This document shows positions 56,328 through 64,000 of a stretch of 64,000 bases of DNA, in pieces. Every line of letters begins with the position of its first letter. Within the stretch, counting starts at the first letter, position 1. The DNA is from Ascaphus truei (lineage: Eukaryota; Chordata; Amphibia; Anura; Ascaphidae). The stretch spans positions 3,189,447 to 3,253,446 of the forward strand of contig CM071587.1 of NCBI GenBank assembly GCA_036426205.1, read 5' to 3'. Position numbers and translations under genes: made by a program. Below the pieces are notes generated by a model that did not search any database, was not told the DNA's origin, and saw nothing but the letters and a program-made list of their open reading frames with translations.

Positions 56328-59300
56328 CTTCCTCTGCAGAACAGCAATGGTCCTTTCAAGCTGGGTAAGAATAGACTCCAGGGCATTATCCTCAGGTGAG
56401 TCTTTGTGTCTGCAATCAGAATTCATAACGAGTTTCAGTGTGTACCTGAGAATGTATGCGCATAAAACAGGGTCTGCAGAAATGGTGATGTAACCATCCT
56501 AAAACTTGTTCTGCACCCCCAAAATTCTTACCCTTGACCTCAGTCTCAGATATACAGTAGTTAGGTACAAAAATGCAACGTGACACCTCCATTCCAAGAT
56601 CAATAACAAATACTAAAAGTAGCTGCTAGATTTTCACTCACTTGTAGATACAGTGGATAAGGCATACCCTCCAACTCTACTTACTTGTTATGTCCCGTGG
56701 GACGGTAGCGGCAATGTGGCTCGCATATTAAGGGTTAAGCCCAGCCATTGCCCATATCTGTCTAGCTGAATACATATGATTCCCCTGTATATCCACCTTA
56801 TTCTGGCTAAAAGGGCCAACATGTATTATCCTATATGTGTGTGTACACCTTATTCAGTGTCAAATGTGCAGCTTGTATTTGTGTGTCTCCGTTGTGTGCC
56901 AGGCTGGAATTCACTTATCCATCCTGCACACAAAGGAATTCGGGTTGTGTTAAAAAAAAAAGTGGGGGGAGGGGAGGAGCAGAGCTTGAGAGTGGGGATG
57001 GGGGGCTCTCAGGTCTGAGAGACGTTGCTTCAAAGAGCGGAGACTTGGTTCACCGAGGCGCCTATCTCTGTGGGAGATATCATTGGCCGGTTTGAAATCC
57101 CCACTCTCCTTAAACCCACCCCTGTGGACTGTCCTAGATGCACCCGGATTGGTCCCTCACAGGCAGGCCCTCGCTCTGTGATTGGCCAGGTGCGTAGTAT
57201 CCATACTGCGATTGGTCCATGTGCTCTCTTCCATGCTTTTCTATGGAGACGGGGTAGCGGATCTGAGCTCCACAGTCAGTCCTGGAGTTAGTGTTCTGTC
57301 TCCAGGTTTATATTTCTCCTGGTTTCCTGCCTATGCTGTTGCTTGGTAACCTGTTGCCTCAGCAACCACCCTTTCCCCACCGCTGGGGTCTTGGATCTTT
57401 CCTCTCCCCCTGTTACTTGGTTCAGTCCATGCTTGTTTCCTGCTGCCTGCAGGTACTTCCTTTTAGAGCTGTTGCCTTGTTTCTCCCCGCTGCTCTCCCT
57501 GTGATTGCATTGTTTCTTACCTATTCCTTATTTTTATGCATTCCCAAAACATGTTCCCATTTTTTGTGTTCCCATAATAAAAACATCTGAAATTGAAGAA
57601 GACATCCATATTGTATGGTGGAAGGAATTGAGTTATCTGCCTGTCTCTGCTTATTTAAGCCGCAGTAAGAATGGGACATAACAGTTAGCGTGTAAGCTAA
57701 CTAAGCGGCGTGCTCCGTGGCTTTGCCGGAGACACCCCAGAATGAGACTAGGTTCCGATCCGAGCGGGAAATTCAACACTGCCGAAATAGCATCCCCATG
57801 GTCTTGAGGGACCAGACCCCTGTGGAATATTGGAGCTTCTTTGGGTAAGCCTTGTGAAGTGGCACCAGTACCCAGCTAGCTAGGATTCCCCTGTAACCCT
57901 GTTTGACCTCTTTCTGTACTTGTGCTGTGCGTGTTGGCTACATCTGCAATAAAACTGCTTTATTGACCTCCTGTCTGGTGCTATGATCCCGGTGAATAGT
58001 CCTGGTCTCCCGTGAGATCCTGTACCTATTGAAACCAGATGTACCTATTTCTGCCCATGTGTGTGCATGGGCAAGGAGCACAGCCTGTCTCCCACTGGTT
58101 GAAGTTCAGAACCTTCAGCTAATTACAGAAGCTTGAAGATCAATAACCGCCTTGATAAAGCTTGGCCCCCTGCAGACGCACTTACCAGACCACCCTCCTA
58201 CTATCTCTGTATGTTCTTCCTACCTACCAATTAGATTGTAAGCTCTTCGGAGCAGGGACTCCTTTTCCTAAATGTTACTTTTATGTCTGAAGCACTTATT
58301 CCCATAATCTGTTATTTGTATTATTTGTTATTTATATGATTGTCACGTGTATTACTGCTGTGAAGCGCTATGTACATTAATGGCGCTATATAAATAAAGA
58401 TATACATACATGTAACCCGCTGATTGTATGTAATTTACCATTGCATATAATAAATTGCATGTGTTACTGTATTCTCATAGGAGGTCCTGACATGTAAGCT
58501 CCAGTATCCCACGTTGACAGAGGAACGAAAGTGTACGGTACCCATTTTCACGTGCCCTATGTTGGAGGGTCTGGATAAGAATGTATTGTTCATCATAACC
58601 ACAAAGAAATACAGTATGTATGAGACTTCAGTGTGGTCAGCGCTCACACTGAAGTTACAGCGGTCATCTTGCTTTCTGGCAAACACTATTTTCCACTTCC
58701 GCCCATGCTGAAGATGCAGTGGCCATCTTGTTTGCTGGCGTCCTGCCTATAAATAGGCTGGACTTGCTGCAGGAAGTTGCCAGAACATGGTGTCATGTTT
58801 GTTCCTGCGAGTCTCCAACTTGTTGCTGTTTCTTTGCACTCAGCATTGACCTCAGCCGGTCACTCCGACTACGGTCTTTTGCCGTCTGCCATGACCTCAG
58901 CCAGTGATCCCGACTACGATACTTTGCCGCCTGGCATGACCTCAGCCAGTGACCCCGACTACGGTCCTTTGCCGCCTGCCATGACCTCAGCCAGTGAACC
59001 CGACATCGCTACATTCATTCAGGACTCTGTCTCTCGGTTCAGGTCGGTGATTTAATATCCTAACCTCACGGTTCCGCTTCCTGTTATGAGACGAGCATCG
59101 TTACAATATGTCCCTCACCTGGAGTTCACAGCAGTGCGGCTGGATTGATTTTCCTCAGCGTAGCTGAATTTGACAGATCTTCTGCCACGGAAATGCTGAG
59201 ATAACACATCAGACTGTCCCTGCGTCCCACACTCTGAGGAGGAGATAGATTTGTGAGGAGCACACAGCCATATAGCAGCGCATCTGCAAACATAAAGAAT

Positions 59301-62028
59301 TACTGCTCCTCTATCCTCTCAAGGGGTGCGCAAAGTTTTGGAGCTGTGCCCCCCCTGTGTTACAGCCCCAGCGCTCGCGCCCCCCCCTCTGTGACCTGAT
59401 GTCAAATGATGCTGCGGGTCATGTGACGCGCGTTACCGTGTCGTTACCATGGCGACGCATCCAGAAGACTACAGAACCCCGGTAAGTTGAGGTTGCAGAG
59501 GCCTTGTGCGGACCTCCGGCATTTAACATAAATGCCTCGGGGAAGAGCGAGGGGCCGCTGCAACCGCCGCGCCCCCAACAAAATCCTGCGCCCCCCCAGT
59601 TTGCGCTCCCTGCAGTAGGGGAATGTATCACTGATTACACCTCCTCACCGTCACAACATTCCTGCCAGAGACGAAGGTCTATGCCGGGGACATCCTCGCA
59701 GCTCTGCATGCCGTGGGGGAAGGTTGCAACTTGGAAGACATCCTCCTGAAGATGCCGAATGTGGTCTCCATTATCACAGAGGACACGTGCCAGCGAGGAC
59801 TGTCTGACCTGAGTGAGCTGAGGCGGGGTGAAGACGTCAGGGTTGGCATACCAGAACCTGCCGAAAGGATGAAGCAGCACAAACCAGGTAGGATAGAGTT
59901 AAGTTATATTGGGATTTGGGATGAACAAGCAAAAGTCTGCGGTGCTGGGAAGAGGGTCTACTTCAGTGGAGCTGCAGGGGTCCATGCTTCTGCATGTGAC
60001 CCCACGAGCGTTAATCCTTCGGTGCGGCAACCGCCGCGGTTGCGTGACCGTGGCACCAAAGACACGAAGTCTTACTACATCTGTAAATGTATTTCAAAAA
60101 CAAAAGCTTAGAAGTGGATGACGAGTCATGAAAGAGGCGGTGGTGGTGGTGGCAATGAGTTGGAGACCCTATGGATAAGACTATCATTATATCCACGTTG
60201 TACTTGAACGTTTTGCATTGTGGAAGATGCAGAAGTCTTGGGGCTCAGTTTATTTCTAAATTGTCTTTATTAAATCCAGGCCTTTAGTTGCTACCAGACA
60301 TCACAGAGGCCATTCAAGGGTTAAGTGCTAGAGGACCTTGCAGCAGACTGGGCATTTATAAATGGCTCCTATATAACAACAAATCATGTGTGTGTTGTAG
60401 AGTGCTGGACCTTTCCTTCCCATCTTAGATGTTACGGGCATTGTAGGGACAGGCCTAACCCAAGCAATGCATTGCAATCCCTCTGCCAGTGACCGGGTCT
60501 ATTTAGTAAAGTACCCTACATGTGCTTGGTGCTCTACATTAGAAGCATACAGATAAAGAAAATATGGAAACTGTGTACAGCAGTTAATACCGCTACGGTC
60601 ATGAAGGGGTTAAGCCCTCCCGCTACCCCCCCCACAAGCCCTAAACAAGCACCGTTGGGGCTAATACCCCATTCACCCACCCCCGCTACCCACAATAAAA
60701 AAAATACACACACACAGCAGCCGCCCAAAAATAAATAAATAAATACAATAATATATTTGAAATACATTTTTTATTGATAGTGTACAGTGCGGGTTCTCCG
60801 GAGCTGAACCGCGGTGGTTTCAGGTCTGGGGACCCCTGCTCCCCGAGATACAGCCCCCTTTATGAGGTGCCGGTATCCCTCTGCTTGGTTTAAAGGTCCC
60901 GATCACGTGATCGCGGCCTGTAAACCAAGCAGAGCAGAGGGATACCGGCACCCCCAAAGGGGCGCTTATCTCGGGGAGCAGGGGGTCCCCAGACCTGAAA
61001 CCAGTGCGGTTCTGCTCTGGAGATCCTCTGCACATGTACAGTATCAATAAAACACATACAGTAACAGTATAAATAAACACTCGTTCTTACCTTAGCGGCT
61101 ATGCGCTATGGTAAAGACAGCATTTCTTATTTTAATAATATTGTACAGTGAGCAGGGGGTTCCCTGAGCCAGAAATTAATGCTCAGGACCCCCCCTGCTC
61201 CTGCTCAATATTATTAAAAATACAGAAATGCTGCTTCATTATCATAGCGGATAGCCGCTAAGGCAATGAAGGGTGTTAACCCACCGTGCCGCTTTATTGT
61301 GGTAGTGGGGATGGTGAGGGGGGTATTTGGCCCTTGGTGTGAGTTTAGGACTTCAGGGGGGTTGCGGGTGCACTTAAACCCCTTCACGACCGTAGCAGTT
61401 AATACCGCTACGGTCATAAGGGGTTAAGCCCTCCCGCTACCCCCCCCACAAGCCCTAAACAAGCACCGTTGGGGCTAATACCCCATTCACCCACCCCCGC
61501 TACCCGAATAAAAAAAATCCACACACACAGCAGCCGCCCAAATAAATAAATAAATGACAATAAAATATATTGAAATACATTTTTATTGATAGTGTACATG
61601 TGCAGGGGTCTCCGGAGCTGAACCGCGTTGGTTTCAGGTCGTGGACCCCTGCTCCCCGAGATACAGCCCCCTTTAGGGGGTGCCGGTATCCTTCCTTGCT
61701 TGGTTTAAAGGGCCCAACCACGTGATCGCGCCTGTAAACCAGCAGAGCAGAGGGTTACCGCACCCCCTAAAGGGGGCTGTCTCGGGGAGCAGGGGGTCCC
61801 CAGACCTGAAACCAACGCGGTTCAGCTCCGGAGACCCCCTGCACATTGTACACTATCAATAAAAATGTATTTAAATAATTTTTAATGTGCCGATGTTTGC
61901 GCAGAGAGAGAGCAGCGGATCTCTCTCTGCTGCAAACACATCTCGCCCCCGCCGCCCATACCAGTACTGTATGTGTACAGTACTGTATGTTAGGGCTTAT
62001 AGGGGTTGTTGTTATACAGTATATATAT

Positions 62029-62076
<48 letters not shown>

Positions 62077-64000
62077 CTGTGTATATACAGTACTGTATAT
62101 ATATATAATACTGCATTACAATTCATGAATTTATGCCATCTGTGGACACGCGAAGCATTGCAGCTTATTAAATCCTGATCATTATCATTTAACAGATCAG
62201 GCCCCCGTCAGCCAGGCATGAACCCGTGGGCTGAAGTCAAAAACGCAACGGGGCTTGTCAGAGGTGAGGAGCGGCGCATTCCAGGTATCTGCCAGGTACA
62301 AACTGGGCATTTGCTCGAATAAAGTGTGTCGATGCTGTAGCACGAGGATACTTGAAAATACATACTCGAAAAACTTACAATCAAAGTGGCATGGTGGGAA
62401 ACGGGGACAATGGGAGTAAGGAAATGTGTTGGGTGTAGCAGAGAGTAGACGTGTGTTGGGTGTAGTAGAGTGGAGACGTGTGTTGTGTGTAGCAGAGAGT
62501 AGACGTGTGTTGTGTGTAGTAGAGTGGAGACGTGTGTTGGGTGTAGCAGAGAGTAGACGTGTGTTGGGTGTAGTAGAGAGGAGACGTGTGTTGGGTGTAG
62601 CAGAGAGGAGGTGTGTTGGGTGTAGTAGAGAGGAGAAGTGTGTTGGTTGTAGCAGAGAGGAGAAGTGTGTTGGGTGTAGTAGAGCGGAGAAGTGTGTTGG
62701 GTGTAACAGAGAAGAAGTTTGTTGTGTGTAGCAGGGAGAAGTGTGTTGGGTGTAGAAGAGTGAAGACGTGTGTTGGGTGTAGTACAGAGGAGAAGTGTGT
62801 TGGGTGTAGCAGAGGAGAAGTTTGTTGGGTGCAGCAGGGAGAAGTGTGTTGGGTGTAGAAGAGTGGAGACATGTGTTGGGTGTAGCAGAGAGGAGAAGTG
62901 CATTTGGTGCACACATTGGTTCATTGTTTCTATTCTTTACCTGTCTCCATCTCTGATTCTTTTAAACTGAGCAACCAAAAGACACATTAGAGTGGCTCCG
63001 ACCCGAGTCCCAGGTACCAGGTCTTCCACCATCAGCGCTGGGAACAGATCCACGTTTTTGGGTGTCCCATACAAACTGTATGCCAATTTGAATATTGTAG
63101 AGAAGGGCAGCAGAGGAGGACAAAGGAAACACAGTGAATCGAACAAAATAATTCATTACATTATATTAGTATCATACAGTTCATGAAGAGTCCAACTTAG
63201 ACTTCGGAAGTGAAGCCCTCATGATGACCCTAAAAGGCAAATGAAATAAAATACATAACATTATCATAACTTTTATTCCTCTAATTACTATAAAAAGAGC
63301 CAGAATGGTGCCAGGTTATAAGCATCTGGTGTAAATGTTTCTATACAGTATGTCTTCGGGTCATAGCTCCACTCCCGCGTCTGTTTTGATTCTCTCTAGA
63401 TCCAATGTTAAGGGTTTCTGAAAGAAACTCTGATCACTGCTAAGGACATGGATTTTGAGTGCTATGGCTGATATATTTTTCTTTAAACAAAGAGGAAGGG
63501 GAAAGAGATTCCACAATAACATTTTGTTCACGACTTCCAGTTATCTTGTGTAAGATATACGCATTACATTGTAACTACAACTATCATGTCCCTACCACAA
63601 ACTGACCTGCGGAGCTTCTCCCTTATCTCCTGGTTCTTGATTTCGGTCTTTAGGTCCTCGAAGTCCTGAGCTGAGGTTAGGTTGCAGAAGACCCGGTAGT
63701 CGTTGTAAGGGGGGAGTCCGTGGTCTCGGCCCCTCTGGATATTAATGGCGGCTAAGTCCAGGGACACTGAGTGTGCAGCGGAGAAAAGCTTCTCAGTCAG
63801 CTCTGTGTTGAGTAATTCTGTGGGGACCCTCATCTTACCAGGAACCCCAAAAAGGCCACGCAAGATGGGATCTATCCCTCCTTCCTGGAGAAGCCTGAAT
63901 GGACTGAAGAAGGTCTTGTGCAGTGGAAGATGTCCTTGTGGGATGGGTTGGAATGTTTCGTCCATTCGGTACAGTATGGGGTTAATCAGCGTATGCCCAA
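56328..64000 (-). CDS. peroxidasin-family haem peroxidase, 3' part; runs off the right edge
   Basis: Exons (- strand): 64000-63607 (partial), 63075-62941, 59857-59649, 59233-59119, 56409-56328; GT-AG, phases 2,2,1,2,0. The first begins [13 protein letters not shown], whose His (codon 63995-63993) is the expected proximal haem ligand. It continues with [32 protein letters not shown] and PPYNDYR. Then come [33 protein letters not shown] and LRLWQECC, then [13 protein letters not shown], and a short coiled coil ([19 protein letters not shown]). This order is that of PXDN/PXDNL, extracellular enzymes that make hypobromous acid and form sulfilimine cross-links in collagen IV. I cannot tell pxdn, pxdnl or a third paralogue apart. 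The von Willebrand C domain expected next was not found. If the weak donor AAG|GTACTG is not used, the frame runs on to a stop at 56235. N-terminal LRR and Ig domains would lie beyond the window. Confidence 0.88.
56686..57683 (+). mobile_element. candidate solo LTR, 998 bp
   Basis: Starts TGTTATGTCCC and ends GGGACATAACA, an 11-bp perfect inverted end in TG...CA form. It holds three GATTGG (CCAAT) motifs at about 57149, 57179 and 57210 and AATAAA at about 57576. No flanking target duplication was seen. A primer-binding site was not recognised downstream, though 57684-58020 looks like leader or related LTR sequence. Confidence 0.5.
58152..58407 (+). mobile_element. L2-type LINE 3' tail
   Basis: CTTGGCCCCCTGCAGACGCA, TTAGATTGTAAGCTCTTCGG and TGGCGCTATATAAATAAAGA in the same order as at 30750-31140. 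Confidence 0.8.
58850..59005. repeat. 45-bp tandem repeat, three to four copies
   Basis: Units contain GCCATGACCTCAGCCAGTGA and CGACTACGGTCCTTTGCCG. It lies in an intron of the peroxidasin-like gene, about 110 bp from an exon. Confidence 0.85.
59322..59617. mobile_element. hAT-like MITE, family 2, copy 2
   Basis: Ends AGGGGTGCGCAAAGTTTTGG and, reversed, AGGGAGCGCAAACTGGGGGG. The interior GAGGCCTTGTGCGGACC..GCATTTAACATAAATG aligns with 12588-12823. It contains CCATGGCGACGC. Confidence 0.65.
60590..61865. repeat. two direct copies of a hairpin-containing repeat, period about 816 bp
   Basis: CGCTACGGTCAT starts copies at about 60591 and 61407. Each copy has arms of about 120 bp (GGTTTCAGGTCTGGGGAC... 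and its inverse) around a CACGTGATC centre, and an ATAAATAAATAAAT stretch. Between the copies is a second, shorter inverted pair (AACCCCTTCACGACCGTAGC and its reverse). Confidence 0.85.
62015..62105. repeat. TA microsatellite
   Basis: A (TA)n tract with short ACTG interruptions. Confidence 0.9.
62425..62905. repeat. 27-bp minisatellite in the peroxidasin-like gene
   Basis: GTGTTGGGTGTAGCAGAGAG plus GAGAAGT, about 18 copies. It ends about 35 bp from the exon donor at 62941. Long His/Leu/Tyr-rich frames on the - strand are artefacts. Confidence 0.95.

Noticed and set aside
62197..62924. 239-codon frame on - with CYTQHTS repeats
   Set aside because: Intronic 27-bp minisatellite in the peroxidasin-like gene.

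Overview
The window is vertebrate nuclear DNA, most likely from an anuran amphibian. The genes are split by GT-AG introns. The repeats include tRNA-derived CORE-SINEs with an L2-type tail, L2 ORF2 remnants, a Tx1/L1-like ORF1 fragment, and pogo/Tigger-, hAT- and Harbinger-like MITEs. The species assignment is inference from this repeat set and from protein divergence; no database was searched.

Four protein-coding genes are supported. (1) ppdpf, + strand, 8715-10782: four coding exons, 114 codons, complete. (2) ptk6, - strand, 35561-21162: a non-receptor tyrosine kinase (SH3-SH2-kinase) in eight exons. Exons 2-5, 7 and 8 are intact; exons 1 (SH3) and 6 (catalytic loop and DFG) are recognisable but frameshifted. 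(3) srms, - strand, 50384-43028: eight exons, 476 codons, complete and open, with the same intron phases as ptk6. (4) A peroxidasin-family gene, - strand, entering at the right edge (64000) and followed to about 56.3 kb: the C-terminal part of the haem peroxidase domain, a linker and a short coiled coil. The order ppdpf-ptk6-srms, with ppdpf opposite to the other two, matches the human 20q13.33 arrangement as I know it. The peroxidasin-like gene is not a neighbour in that arrangement.

Layout: 1-7 kb minisatellites, nested transposons and a perfect 123-bp-arm palindrome; 8.7-10.9 kb ppdpf; 11-21 kb intergenic, with L2, hAT and Harbinger-like elements and a 1-kb G-rich array; 21-35.6 kb ptk6; 36.1-41.1 kb a 5-kb array of a 49-bp unit; 43-50.4 kb srms; 53.2-54.8 kb an L1-like ORF1 remnant running into a 36-bp minisatellite; 56.3-64 kb peroxidasin-like exons among an LTR candidate, hairpin repeats and a 27-bp minisatellite.

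Two themes stand out. First, introns of ptk6, srms and the peroxidasin gene are loaded with minisatellites that often reach within tens of bases of splice sites; in srms a minisatellite has copied the real exon 3 splice donor. Several arrays can be traced to a parent sequence (SINE head, L2 ORF2). Second, dense single-base indels occur in patches with fairly sharp edges (about 6.0-6.95, 22.4-24.6 and 34.9-40.35 kb) next to clean copies of the same repeats. This looks like uncorrected long-read gap filling, and the two broken ptk6 exons lie in such patches, so ptk6 should not be called a pseudogene on this evidence.
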